Of a stretch of 64,000 nt of DNA, positions 43,063 through 52,366 are shown in pieces; the first letter of the stretch is position 1; each line of letters begins with the position of its first letter. The position numbers and the translations under genes were made by a program. Under the pieces are notes generated by a model. It was not told where the DNA came from and searched no databases. It was given only the letters and a program-made list of their open reading frames with translations. The DNA lies in NCBI GenBank assembly GCA_002499345.1, contig DALF01000019.1:12172-76171 (forward strand), written 5' to 3'. This stretch comes from Euryarchaeota archaeon UBA170. GTDB taxonomy: Archaea; Thermoplasmatota; Poseidoniia; Poseidoniales; Thalassarchaeaceae.

Positions 43063-44709
43063 ATGAAGTATGTCGTAGTTACCGGGGGAGTCCTGTCTGG
43101 ATTGGGCAAAGGAGTGACCGCCAGTAGTATCGGTGTTCTTCTAAAATCAGCTGGCCTGAGAGTTACTTCAATCAAGATAGATCCATACTTGAACAGCGAT
43201 GCAGGGACGATGTCTCCATTCGAACATGGAGAGGTCTTCGTTCTTGATGACGGAGGAGAAGTAGATTTAGACTTGGGAAATTATGAGAGGTTCTTGGATG
43301 TGGCTCTGACAAGAGATAATAATATCACTACAGGGAAAGTATACGCCAAAGTGATTGAGAAAGAAAGGAGGGGGGACTACCTAGGAAAGACTGTTCAAGT
43401 AGTCCCACACATAACTAATGAGATTCAAGATTGGATAGATGCCGTAGCACACGTGCCCGCTGACGGAACTTCGAGTACTCCGGATGCTTGCGTGATTGAA
43501 TTGGGAGGGACGGTTGGAGACATAGAGAGTGCCCCTTTCATCGAGGCACTGAGACAATTCCAATTCAGAGCCGGCAAGGGGAATGTTTGCTTCGTGCATG
43601 TTAGCTTGGTTCCGGTAATGGGACCTGTTGGAGAGCAGAAAACCAAGCCTACTCAACATACTGTCAAGGAATTGCGTGGACTGGGCATAATACCTGATAT
43701 TCTGGTATGTCGCTCGGAGAATCCATTGGATTCTGAGACAAAATCGAAATTAGCGGCATTCTGCCATGTGGGAGAAGATGCTGTCATCTCAGCGCATGAT
43801 GTTTCCAATCTGTATCAGATACCCATCTCACTACACGAACAATCTGTTCTTAGAATGGTGTCCAATAATCTGGGATTCGATATTCCCGATAGCCTCCCAA
43901 TGCTCGACGAATGGAAGGAAATGGCTGACAAAGTGGATATGCTGGAGGATGAAGTCAGAATAGCAATGGTGGGCAAGTATACCGGACTATCAGATTCTTA
44001 TCTCTCAGTCATTAAGGCACTCCAGCACAGTGCCTTTGCGGTGAACAGGAAACTCATAATAGATTGGATAGAATCCACAAACTTGGACCCAATAGAAAAG
44101 ACTCCTATGCACGATCATGCGTGGGCGACTCTGAAGTCCGCCGATGGGATCCTGGTACCGGGCGGGTTCGGAAATCGTGGAGTCGAGGGGAAGATTGCGG
44201 CGGCAAACTACGCAAGAGTCAATAATGTACCATATCTTGGTGTTTGTCTTGGCCTACAGATTGCAACGATAGAGTTCTGTCGTAACGTACTGGGTCTTGA
44301 TGGCGCTAATTCCGCTGAATTTGATGAGCATGCGCCTGTCCAGGCTGTTGTCTTCATGCCAGAGATATCCAAGACACACATGGGCGGAACTATGAGGCTG
44401 GGAACCAAACCGACTCCATTCCTAGTGGATGAATGTAAGGTACGTAGGCTGTATGGAGGCGCGAGCCATGTAGATGAACGTCACAGGCATCGGTACGAGG
44501 TTAATCCAGAGCTTATCGATAGAATTGAGGCCGCTGGATTGATTTACGTAGGCAAGGACGAGACTGGAGAGAGGTGTGAGATTATGGAGCTTGAAGGGCA
44601 TCCGTATTATGTTGGTACTCAATACCATCCAGAGTTCAAATCAAGACCGAACAGACCTAGTCCGCCTTTCCTAGGATTGCTGAAAGCTTCCTGTGGCCAT
44701 GAAATCTGA
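43063..44709 (+). CDS. pyrG: CTP synthase
   Basis: The enzyme makes CTP from UTP with glutamine and ATP. The synthetase domain starts [21 protein letters not shown] and contains [29 protein letters not shown] (split; metal and UTP site). The C-terminal glutamine amidotransferase domain has the nucleophilic cysteine in [11 protein letters not shown] and the His-Glu pair in QYHPEF. Length from ATG 43063 is 548, as in other species; two further in-frame ATGs at 43027 and 43039 give longer N termini. It ends nine bases before the convergent TPR protein gene. Confidence 0.96.
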   Translation: MKYVVVTGGVLSGLGKGVTASSIGVLLKSAGLRVTSIKIDPYLNSDAGTMSPFEHGEVFVLDDGGEVDLDLGNYERFLDVALTRDNNITTGKVYAKVIEKERRGDYLGKTVQVVPHITNEIQDWIDAVAHVPADGTSSTPDACVIELGGTVGDIESAPFIEALRQFQFRAGKGNVCFVHVSLVPVMGPVGEQKTKPTQHTVKELRGLGIIPDILVCRSENPLDSETKSKLAAFCHVGEDAVISAHDVSNLYQIPISLHEQSVLRMVSNNLGFDIPDSLPMLDEWKEMADKVDMLEDEVRIAMVGKYTGLSDSYLSVIKALQHSAFAVNRKLIIDWIESTNLDPIEKTPMHDHAWATLKSADGILVPGGFGNRGVEGKIAAANYARVNNVPYLGVCLGLQIATIEFCRNVLGLDGANSAEFDEHAPVQAVVFMPEISKTHMGGTMRLGTKPTPFLVDECKVRRLYGGASHVDERHRHRYEVNPELIDRIEAAGLIYVGKDETGERCEIMELEGHPYYVGTQYHPEFKSRPNRPSPPFLGLLKASCGHEI

Positions 44710-44718
44710 AGTGTATAT

Positions 44719-46473
44719 CTAGCAGCAACTCTCGTCCAAGCTATCCTGGGCACAGAAGCAGGTCTTTGCAGGCATGATGTCTGCACGGGAGCTTCTCTCA
44801 TTGAATAGGGCTGTTACTTCCTCAAGTTCCTCGGGAGCGTCCCCTCTCTCCTCGAGACAGAGTTTGAGACCCAGTAAGCCCCACATATTGTCCTTCCAAA
44901 GTTTGATGTCCTCACGATATACTGCCTCAGCTTCAGCTACCTCACCTTGCTCAAGGAGCAATGCACCGAGTATGTGCCTGACTGGTTGCATCTGGCCCCA
45001 TGGTTCGTTGTACGCCAAGTTGAGCGATAGGTCAACGCCCCTGCGCAGATGGTCGAATGCCTCTGTGAAATCGTAATCCTCCCCTCTGGCCTTTGCTTGG
45101 AACTGTCTTCGATATTCTATCTCGCCTGAGAGAACTGCGTCATTCACCAACAGAATACAGGGCCCCTCACTCGGATCTTGATACATCAGGTTGTTATGGA
45201 GAACTCTTCCCTGAAGAGCTGGATTGTTGAGTGCTTCCTCAAATAGTAACTGCTCTGCCTCGGCCTCTGGAACCATGCCCTTAGATGCGTAAGCCACTCC
45301 CCTAGCATAGTGCTGAGTAGCTACAGCGGCAGGGAATACATCTCCGTCTGTGTGGAGTGGTTCATTGAGTATCTCATCCCACTTTCCAAATCTAATCATG
45401 ACATGCCACGGCATAGTAACATACGACTCTAGGAAGATCGCTCCCATTGGGATGATTCCAGCGAGCATGAACTGTACGCCCGACTCTGAATCGCCGGCCG
45501 GCAGAGTACTTACTGCTTTGCGTGCATACTTCAGTGCTGTTTCGTACTGTCCATCGAACATAGCACACCAGACCACGAAATGGTGATTGTGCATTCTGTA
45601 AAATTTGTAGAACTGTGACTCGTTACCAGTTATCTCAACATATCTGTCATCTGCCTCTACAGCAGCGATATTGCACTCTATAGCCTCCTGCCACTGACCA
45701 ACCCACGCATCTATGTGAGATGGCATATGGACTAAGTGACCAAGTCCGGGCATCAGTGTCCTGAGTACATCTGCAGCTGGTAGAGCCTTCTCTGGATAGG
45801 GAGAAAGTTCCAGTGCATGGCAGTATAGATGACAAAGAGCCGGATGGACCTTTGCTTCCTCGCTGGTTTCAAAGGCGTCTTCTAATATCTTCACTAGAAG
45901 TAGGGTGTTTTCGTCAGCGGGAGTGATTTCGCCAGTCTTGGTATCTTTATTCCACAGTTGCCAGGCCTTCAGATTCATAAGCGCCTCTACATAAATTGCA
46001 GTAACATCCAGATTGCCACTATATTTCTCATAAAGCGGAGCCATTGCTTCAGCGAATGCGATATTTAGCTCGGGACTATTACCCATATTGAGTACAGACG
46101 GATCAGCAGCATCTCTTGCTTCCTCTGAGTGCCTCTCTGCCAGTGCATCGATCAGATCTTGTTCCATTTCTGAACATCCTTCTTTGAGTGAGATGGCCAT
46201 CTGGATTGGATCGTATCCTGAGCCAAGTCCGGGAGTCCAATTGTAGTTCGATGAGACGCAATAAGCAATCCCCCACCATGCCATGGCACAGTTTGGATCT
46301 AATTCAGTACATTTTGAGAAGCATGCAATAGCTTCCTCGTGGTTGTAATTTAGCATATGCCCGTACGCAAGTACAAACATTTTCCTCGCTTCGTCGTTTG
46401 TGCATGTTACTTCCATTGCAAAGGAATAATTATCCATATTCCCAAAATCATAGTCCTCAGGTGTCAAGTTCAT
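44719..46473 (-). CDS. TPR-repeat protein with cysteine-rich C-terminal tail
   Basis: A 584-residue soluble protein made of helical repeats; the clearest tetratricopeptide unit is residues about 31-65 (FVLAYGHMLNYNHEEAIACFSKCTELDPNCAMAWWGIAY in pieces). Several blocks are histidine-rich and strongly conserved-looking: HPALCHLYCHALELSP, GHLVHMPSHID and RMHNHHFVVW; together these could bind a metal, though I cannot say which. The last residues hold five cysteines in CFCAQDSLDESCC. Similar tetratricopeptide proteins exist in bacteria and some eukaryotes but I do not know a biochemical function. It converges with CTP synthase and has its own promoter region. Confidence 0.82.
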   Translation of the reverse strand: MNLTPEDYDFGNMDNYSFAMEVTCTNDEARKMFVLAYGHMLNYNHEEAIACFSKCTELDPNCAMAWWGIAYCVSSNYNWTPGLGSGYDPIQMAISLKEGCSEMEQDLIDALAERHSEEARDAADPSVLNMGNSPELNIAFAEAMAPLYEKYSGNLDVTAIYVEALMNLKAWQLWNKDTKTGEITPADENTLLLVKILEDAFETSEEAKVHPALCHLYCHALELSPYPEKALPAADVLRTLMPGLGHLVHMPSHIDAWVGQWQEAIECNIAAVEADDRYVEITGNESQFYKFYRMHNHHFVVWCAMFDGQYETALKYARKAVSTLPAGDSESGVQFMLAGIIPMGAIFLESYVTMPWHVMIRFGKWDEILNEPLHTDGDVFPAAVATQHYARGVAYASKGMVPEAEAEQLLFEEALNNPALQGRVLHNNLMYQDPSEGPCILLVNDAVLSGEIEYRRQFQAKARGEDYDFTEAFDHLRRGVDLSLNLAYNEPWGQMQPVRHILGALLLEQGEVAEAEAVYREDIKLWKDNMWGLLGLKLCLEERGDAPEELEEVTALFNERSSRADIMPAKTCFCAQDSLDESCC

Positions 46474-46534
46474 GTCTCGACGAGTGGCTGTTCAGGTATA
46501 ATTTAAACTGATAGAAACTCATTATTTAGCGCTT

Positions 46535-46546
46535 TTTATATTTTTT
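46535..46546 (-). promoter_or_regulatory. TATA-like element upstream of the TPR protein gene
   Basis: Read on the minus strand, AAAAAATATAAA lies about 62-73 bases upstream of the ATG at 46473, inside a 94-base AT-rich gap between two minus-strand genes. It is the strongest TATA-like run in the gap and would give a leader of roughly 35 bases. The same T-rich run may serve as terminator for the upstream NAD-kinase-like gene. Confidence 0.35.
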
Positions 46547-46567
46547 CGTTTAATATTTGCTCTGTAA

Positions 46568-47716
46568 TCAATCTACAGATACTCGTAGAACTCTGGTTGT
46601 CCTATACCCCTGCAATACCTTGAGATACTTCTTTTTGGAGAACCTTTCATCCATCTCAGGGTCACCAGTCTCAATCCTAAGACTACGTAAGGTGAGCATT
46701 TTGGCAGGGGTGACGATTCCAAGAACTCTGTCTACTCCAATCATCCTGAGTACTTCCGGTGAAAGCTGGAGGTTTCCCCTTCCAATCAGAAATCCTTGTC
46801 CGCCCATTGGAGATAGGAGTAGTATCACGTCACCTTGATGCTCTTCGAGCGCGGTCAATATCTCCTTTTCGTTTAGATCTGAAGCAACAATATTATTCCC
46901 CAAGGTTATGTCAATACCTAGGGTATTCAACTCAAATCCAAGAATTCCTCCAATTGTCCTGAGTGTGCCTCCTGAACCCCAAATTATCATCATTTGGTCA
47001 TCGATCAACGTCTCCCTTACGTGTTCAGCTAGTCCCTGAATAATTTCCCCTTCTCCCGAAGCTTCTACTCTCATCTTAGATCCTTGCATCCACCTTGGAC
47101 TTGCCGGAGTAATTGCCTCAGCATAGAGCCTGACAACCCACTTCCCTTCCCTATACAGGTCTTCATCTAGGTCAAGAACCTCTGTAGTAGACAAAAGGAG
47201 GTCGCCCTCCAACCATGCACTGAGGACCTCAGCAGCGGCCTTGGGCGAGGAGGCAAAACAACCCGAATGCATCTTCACTCCGGTTGGAACGCCAATTATG
47301 GGTAATTCTGGTCTGCCATATTCGGAGAGAGCGGCTACTACGTCTCTAGTCGTGCCATCGCCCCCTGCATAAATTAGAAGATCGATGTCAGAGTCTATCA
47401 TTGATGAGACTAGTTGACTGGTATCTTGAGCATCTGTAGAGCTACTTGAAGAGTGGACGATGCCAAATGGAGATATTGTCGGGGGAATCCAATCGGTACC
47501 CATTCTTCCTTCGCTTAGATACCACTGGACACCATCCAGATTTTCCTTACTGATTGCGACTAAGTGATCCAACATTATCCTCATTCTAGGGCCAGATCTA
47601 TCTTGAGCGCCCCTAGATCTTGCAATTTCGGCTTGGCCATCTGAACCCTTCAAACCAAGTCTCCCACCTAGTCCAGCATCCGGATTCACAAGAAGTCCCA
47701 GCTTAAACATGGCCAT
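46568..47716 (-). CDS. ATP-NAD kinase-like protein (AcoX family)
   Basis: The 382-residue protein belongs to the NAD kinase/diacylglycerol kinase fold. Motifs are the start KLGLLVNPDAGLGG, LLIYAGGDGTTRDVV (the GGDGT active-site loop near residue 117) and the later VPTGVKMHSGCF, which is the pattern of the AcoX-like archaeal/bacterial family and not of classical NAD kinase. WGSGGTLR and SPMGGQGFLIGRGN follow. The family probably phosphorylates NAD or a related nucleotide; the true substrate is uncertain. It lies between the TPR gene (same strand) and thrS (divergent, about 150 bases). Confidence 0.82.
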   Translation of the reverse strand: MAMFKLGLLVNPDAGLGGRLGLKGSDGQAEIARSRGAQDRSGPRMRIMLDHLVAISKENLDGVQWYLSEGRMGTDWIPPTISPFGIVHSSSSSTDAQDTSQLVSSMIDSDIDLLIYAGGDGTTRDVVAALSEYGRPELPIIGVPTGVKMHSGCFASSPKAAAEVLSAWLEGDLLLSTTEVLDLDEDLYREGKWVVRLYAEAITPASPRWMQGSKMRVEASGEGEIIQGLAEHVRETLIDDQMMIIWGSGGTLRTIGGILGFELNTLGIDITLGNNIVASDLNEKEILTALEEHQGDVILLLSPMGGQGFLIGRGNLQLSPEVLRMIGVDRVLGIVTPAKMLTLRSLRIETGDPEMDERFSKKKYLKVLQGYRTTRVLRVSVD

Positions 47717-47869
47717 GGCAAGGGGGGATTGGTCTTATCGCTTCGTAATGGAATCACTCTTTTTCTAGGTTGTCGAATCATCAAGAACAAGTATTTGTAC
47801 GGATATCTCAATTTATGACAGACGCCTTCAAACGGGATTGCGTGACCGGTCATATCAAGAGGAGTACTG

Positions 47870-49816
47870 ATGATAACGGTCGAAGTTGGCAATGGTGATG
47901 TTCACGAGTATGCCAGTGGAATTCCTGCTGGAGAGGTTATTACAAACGTCCATGGGAGAAAATCTGGTGCTGTGGCCGCTCTTGTAGATGGGATAGAGAG
48001 GGACATGTCCTATGAGCTGGATTCTAATTGCTCCGTTGTTCCAATTACTGGAGACTCTCCAGAAGGACTCTACATTCTGAAGCATTCCTGTGCGCATCTA
48101 CTAGCTCAGGCAGTTACCGAGATGTTCCCTGATGCCAAACCAACTATTGGACCTCCGATCGATCATGGATTCTACTATGATTTCTATATGGAGCCTATTT
48201 CTGAAGATGATCTCAAAAAGATTGAGAAGAGGATGAAAGAACTTGTAAAGAGTAATCTGCCTATTTCTAGAGAGGAGTACGATAACGAAGATCTCCGTTC
48301 AATTTTCAGTGATAATAAGTTCAAACTAGAGATAATGGATGACAAGATAGGTCATGATGTTGGTTCCTCTGCATACAGGCAAGGAGATTTCATAGATCTG
48401 TGCAGAGGACCGCATGTACCCAGCACTTCGCACCTTAGATGGTTCAAACTGACAAGTACTAGCCAGGCATATTGGAGGGCCGATAGTAAGAGAGAGTCCC
48501 TCACTCGAATATATGGGATGTGCTATCCGGACAAGTCTGGCCTACAAGAGAGGATGAAGCAACTCGAGGAGGCGGCTAAGAGGGACCACAAGAAGATTGG
48601 CAAGGAGATGGAACTCTACATGACCAACGAGATGATTGGCAAGGGTCTTCCCGTCTGGTTGCCAAATGGTGAAACTCTGAAAGGAGAGATTGAGAAGTTC
48701 GCAGTAGAAACTGAGGAGACTTACGGATACTTACGTGTGACAACCCCCGTTCTTGGAAAGAAGGAGCTTTTCGAAACCAGTGGTCATCTTCCACACTACG
48801 CAGAGGGAATGTACCCCCCTATGGAAATGGATGACGGAGAATATTACATGAAGGCAATGAATTGTCCTTTCCACCATCTGGTCTATGGGAACAAAAGAAG
48901 ATCTTACCGAGAATTACCTATGAGGATAGCTGAATATGGGACTGTATACAGGAATGAGCTGTCTGGAACCTTGGCTGGCCTACTAAGAGTCAGGATGCTT
49001 ACGATGAACGATGCCCATATTTACTGTACACTTGGACAAGTGGCCTCGGAAGTTGCTGACAATATCAGAATGGTTCAGGATTACTACTCTGCGTTTGGAT
49101 TCGATGATTACTACTTCCGATTGTCGTTATGGGATCCTGAGAATGTGGATAAATACATTGACCAACCTGAGAATTGGGAAGCCACACAGGATCATCTCAG
49201 AGGCATTCTAGATGACCTCGGGGTAGAGTATGTGGAGGCGGTCGGGGAAGCTGCTTTCTACGGGCCGAAAATAGATATTCAGTTTAGGACCCTTCTTGGT
49301 CGAGAAGAATCTATGTCAACAATCCAGCTAGACTTCGCGGCCAAGGAGAGATTTGAGCTGACCTACACTGACGAGACTGGCCAAGAGAATGGTGAAGTGT
49401 TCGTAATTCATAGGGCCCCACTTTCCACGCATGAGAGATTTGTTGCATTCCTAACGGAGCATTGGGCGGGTAACTTCCCCACATGGCTTTCACCCGTTCA
49501 AGTTCAAATCATTACCATATCTGAGAAGCATAAGATTCATGCCGCGACTGTAGCTAACAAGTTACAGGAATCTGGGGTGCGGGTGAAAGTTGATGACTCT
49601 GACAATACGGTGGGAAAGAAAATTAGGACTCACAGAAAAATGAGGCCTGCATATATGATAATTATTGGTGATGATGAGACAGAAAACGGTACTGTGTCTA
49701 TTAGGTCCAGGGGTGGAGAACAACTGAAAGGTGTTCCGATGGAAGAGTTTGTAGCTGGAATTCTTACTGAGATTACGACACGGGATAGGAATCTTTCTCT
49801 TATCCCATCGGAGTGA
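47870..49816 (+). CDS. thrS: Threonyl-tRNA synthetase, bacterial type
   Basis: The enzyme charges tRNA-Thr. The 648-residue chain has the bacterial/eukaryotic architecture: an N-terminal TGS-like domain (residues 1-60), the editing domain with HxxxH (His72, His76 in KHSCAHLL) and a second metal pair in CRGPHVP, then the class II core (motif 2 in YRNELSGTLAGLLRVR, motif 3 near HRAPLSTHERFVAFL) with zinc cysteine MNCPFHH, and a C-terminal anticodon domain. Most archaea instead use a ThrRS with a D-aminoacyl-deacylase-like editing domain, so this gene looks acquired from bacteria. A Shine-Dalgarno stretch (AAGAGGAG) precedes the ATG. The MFS gene follows after five bases. Confidence 0.95.
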   Translation: MITVEVGNGDVHEYASGIPAGEVITNVHGRKSGAVAALVDGIERDMSYELDSNCSVVPITGDSPEGLYILKHSCAHLLAQAVTEMFPDAKPTIGPPIDHGFYYDFYMEPISEDDLKKIEKRMKELVKSNLPISREEYDNEDLRSIFSDNKFKLEIMDDKIGHDVGSSAYRQGDFIDLCRGPHVPSTSHLRWFKLTSTSQAYWRADSKRESLTRIYGMCYPDKSGLQERMKQLEEAAKRDHKKIGKEMELYMTNEMIGKGLPVWLPNGETLKGEIEKFAVETEETYGYLRVTTPVLGKKELFETSGHLPHYAEGMYPPMEMDDGEYYMKAMNCPFHHLVYGNKRRSYRELPMRIAEYGTVYRNELSGTLAGLLRVRMLTMNDAHIYCTLGQVASEVADNIRMVQDYYSAFGFDDYYFRLSLWDPENVDKYIDQPENWEATQDHLRGILDDLGVEYVEAVGEAAFYGPKIDIQFRTLLGREESMSTIQLDFAAKERFELTYTDETGQENGEVFVIHRAPLSTHERFVAFLTEHWAGNFPTWLSPVQVQIITISEKHKIHAATVANKLQESGVRVKVDDSDNTVGKKIRTHRKMRPAYMIIIGDDETENGTVSIRSRGGEQLKGVPMEEFVAGILTEITTRDRNLSLIPSE

Positions 49817-49821
49817 TCTAG

Positions 49822-51159
49822 TTGAGTTCGAAAAACGGCAATCGCTCGCCGATGACTGTATTATTCCTAGTTGTCCTAGTGGACATGCTAGGATTCACTA
49901 TTGTCATCCCTTTCCTGACTTTTTTCGTTCAAGATCTGGCTTCTGGACAAGGGATTACCGATGTCGGCAGTAGAGACTTCTGGGTAGGAGTGGTGATTGC
50001 AGTATACTCACTTGCTCAATTTCTTTTCACACCTATTCTAGGGTCACTAAGCGATAGGATTGGCAGGAGACCTGTAATCATGTTCGGTCTCGTATCTAAC
50101 TCAGTCTTCTTCATCGTTTTTGGACTTTCAAACAGTCTTGAAATGGCCATAATTGCTAGGTTCTTATCTGGTGCTGGTAACGGAAATATTGCAGTTGCCC
50201 GAGCATATATCGGAGATATCAGCACTTCTGATATGATTCCTAGGAGGATGGGTATGTTGGGAGCGGCATTTGGACTTGGTTTCATGATTGGTCCATTCAT
50301 AGGCGGGATTCTTTCCGACCCTGCAACTAGCATAGGGGGAGTTTTTGATTCCAATTTCTGGAAGGAGTACGAGTACCTGCTGCCTTGTCTTTTCTCGAGT
50401 CTTCTTTCGCTGGTCTCTCTGGGCCTTGCATACTTCTGGCTAGAAGAGAGTATGGATCTGAAGGAAGAGTCAGAAGTCCGCGAGAGTTCATTGAAGAAGC
50501 TAGCCAATACATTCTCCAATATCATAAGGGTCCTAAAGATACCCGTTATTTCTACACTAGTGCTGATTAACTTCCTATTCCTGATGGCATTCAGTATGAT
50601 GCATGGAACGTTCATCCTATTCACTGCTATGTCTGTCGACAGTGGAGGGCTTGGATGGAGTGAGTTGGAAAATGGCTGGATATTTGCTTTCATAGGGCTC
50701 CTTGGAGTGATAGTTCAAGGAGGCCTGATAGGTCCACTTAGTGATAGGTTTGGCATGCGTAGGCTGATGATCATAGGTACAATACTATGTGGATTAGGTA
50801 TTGCTAGCTTACCCTATGTGCCATCAGAAGCTTCCTGGCTAATTCTTGGCTCATCAGCTGGACTAGCTATAGGAAATGGACTATTTTCCCCCACCCAGTC
50901 TTCACTTCTAACTTTCGAAGCTCAGAATGGGGGTCATGAATTAGGAATGGTTATGGGCGCACAAGAGGGATATGGTGCACTGGCCAGAATTATTGGTCCA
51001 CTTCTAGCGGCGTACCTATGGTCGGTTACCGTCGAAGGCACTGGAATTTGGTCATTTCACACATGCTTCAGAGTCGCCGGGGTGATATTCATGTTAGCAG
51101 TAGTACTGCAGTTAACTCTAAGCCTAAAAGAGAGACCTGCTGAAGTTATCAATGAATGA
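49822..51159 (+). CDS. MFS transporter, TetA/Bcr-like exporter
   Basis: A 445-residue membrane protein with about 12 hydrophobic segments and the major-facilitator loop motif GSLSDRIGRRPVIMFG between helices 2 and 3, repeated in weaker form as GPLSDRFGMRRLMIIG after helix 8. The N-terminal VVLVDMLGFTIVIPFL is typical of drug/proton antiporters. The central loop (about 215-240) is charged. The start is a TTG at 49822, six bases after the thrS stop. Substrate unknown: efflux of small molecules is likely, and the position behind thrS gives no hint. Confidence 0.9.
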   Translation: MSSKNGNRSPMTVLFLVVLVDMLGFTIVIPFLTFFVQDLASGQGITDVGSRDFWVGVVIAVYSLAQFLFTPILGSLSDRIGRRPVIMFGLVSNSVFFIVFGLSNSLEMAIIARFLSGAGNGNIAVARAYIGDISTSDMIPRRMGMLGAAFGLGFMIGPFIGGILSDPATSIGGVFDSNFWKEYEYLLPCLFSSLLSLVSLGLAYFWLEESMDLKEESEVRESSLKKLANTFSNIIRVLKIPVISTLVLINFLFLMAFSMMHGTFILFTAMSVDSGGLGWSELENGWIFAFIGLLGVIVQGGLIGPLSDRFGMRRLMIIGTILCGLGIASLPYVPSEASWLILGSSAGLAIGNGLFSPTQSSLLTFEAQNGGHELGMVMGAQEGYGALARIIGPLLAAYLWSVTVEGTGIWSFHTCFRVAGVIFMLAVVLQLTLSLKERPAEVINE

Positions 51160-51177
51160 ATGTTAGATTTTACCCAA

Positions 51178-51537
51178 CTATATCCAGACGTCGTTAGATG
51201 AGGTCAGGTCATTGGTTACATTGCCCGTATTAACTACCCCTCTAGGCTCCACTAGCATAACTTTGCACTCTTCGAGAGAGTATGGCTTGTGATCTACCCC
51301 CTTTGGAACCACATACATCTCTCCCTCATTGAGATGCACAGTTTCACTCTCCATCTCGATGAACATGGATCCCTGAAGAACGATGAAGGCCTCGTCCGTA
51401 TCAGTATGATTATGCCAAACGAATTCCCCCTCTATCTTGACTAATTTAAACTGATAGTCATTCATTTCGGCAATAACCTTCGGAGACCAGAGGTCCGAGA
51501 ACTCTGATAGCTTCTCAGTGAAATTGACCTTCGTCAT
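51178..51537 (-). CDS. Small cupin-domain protein
   Basis: A single-domain cupin of 119 residues. The first cupin motif is WHNHTDTDEAF (His42, His44, Glu49) and the second holds GVDHKPY (His83), a complete set of metal ligands. The fold is used by many dioxygenases, isomerases and sensors; its substrate cannot be guessed. Its start overlaps the trhO stop by four bases (ATGA type), so the two proteins are made from one message. It is therefore tied to the tRNA modification genes, though no role for a cupin is known there. Confidence 0.88.
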   Translation of the reverse strand: MTKVNFTEKLSEFSDLWSPKVIAEMNDYQFKLVKIEGEFVWHNHTDTDEAFIVLQGSMFIEMESETVHLNEGEMYVVPKGVDHKPYSLEECKVMLVEPRGVVNTGNVTNDLTSSNDVWI

Positions 51538-52358
51538 AACAGACCAGCTCCCGTATCATAGCAGAAGGGACAGTACTCCTCAACAGAGTACATGTCGGAT
51601 TCTAGGTCTTCGGGGGAAAGCGGCTCCCTGCACTTGAAACACATCTCATGATCTGCCTCCTGAAGATTCTTATCGAGCGCTACGCGTTGATCAAACACAA
51701 AGCAGTCGCCATTCCAATGAGAACCTCCTGTTTCTCTGAAGTACCCTAGTACCCCACCTTTGATTTGATAAACCTCTTCCCAGCCTTGGTTCTCCATTAC
51801 TATGCTTGCTTTCTCACATCTGATACCACCAGTACAGAACATCACTACTGGAGTCGATTTATCGTATTCAAGACTCTTTGCCGCGGCAGGGAAATCTCTG
51901 AATGACTTGATATCAAGATCCACAGAATTATTGAAAGTCCCAACTCTGAGCTCGTAGTCATTTCTGGTGTCGAGAACAACTACCTCTCTACCATCATCGA
52001 GCCATGTCTTGAATTCAAGGGGTTCGATATACTTGCCTTCATGTTCAGCGGGTCTGATCTCATCGGCTCCCAACGAAATTATCTCCTTCTTTAGTCGAAC
52101 TAGCATTCTACGGAATGGTTGATACTCCGAGTATGAAGTATGTACAGGAATTCCCTGTAGCCTATGATCTTCTTCCAAGAAAGTGATGTATTCATCAATC
52201 GATTCCTGGGTACCGGCGAGAAAGAAGTTGATTCCGTTGTGACTAAGAAGAATCGTTCCCTTTAGTCCCAGAGAATAGCACTTCTCTCTGAATGGTTCCC
52301 TCAAGGAGTTCCTATCTGGGAGATCTACAAACCTATATCCTGCTATATTCACGTACAT
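51534..52358 (-). CDS. trhO: tRNA uridine-34 hydroxylase, rhodanese type (TrhO/YceA)
   Basis: TrhO hydroxylates the wobble uridine of tRNAs in an oxygen-dependent reaction. The protein has an N-terminal ferredoxin-like domain (IAGYRFVDLPD, GTILLSHNGINFFLAG) and a rhodanese domain with the active cysteine in VMFCTGGIRCEKAS, the family signature, and ends with two CxxC pairs (MCFKCREP and YCPFCYD) that likely bind zinc. The open frame starts at 52412 inside ncsA, but the family starts MYVNIAGYRF, so I choose ATG 52358, nine bases after the ncsA stop. Coupling with the 2-thiolation enzyme upstream suggests joint action on U34. This family is mainly bacterial. Confidence 0.92.
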   Translation of the reverse strand: MYVNIAGYRFVDLPDRNSLREPFREKCYSLGLKGTILLSHNGINFFLAGTQESIDEYITFLEEDHRLQGIPVHTSYSEYQPFRRMLVRLKKEIISLGADEIRPAEHEGKYIEPLEFKTWLDDGREVVVLDTRNDYELRVGTFNNSVDLDIKSFRDFPAAAKSLEYDKSTPVVMFCTGGIRCEKASIVMENQGWEEVYQIKGGVLGYFRETGGSHWNGDCFVFDQRVALDKNLQEADHEMCFKCREPLSPEDLESDMYSVEEYCPFCYDTGAGLL

Positions 52359-52366
52359 ATTATCAC

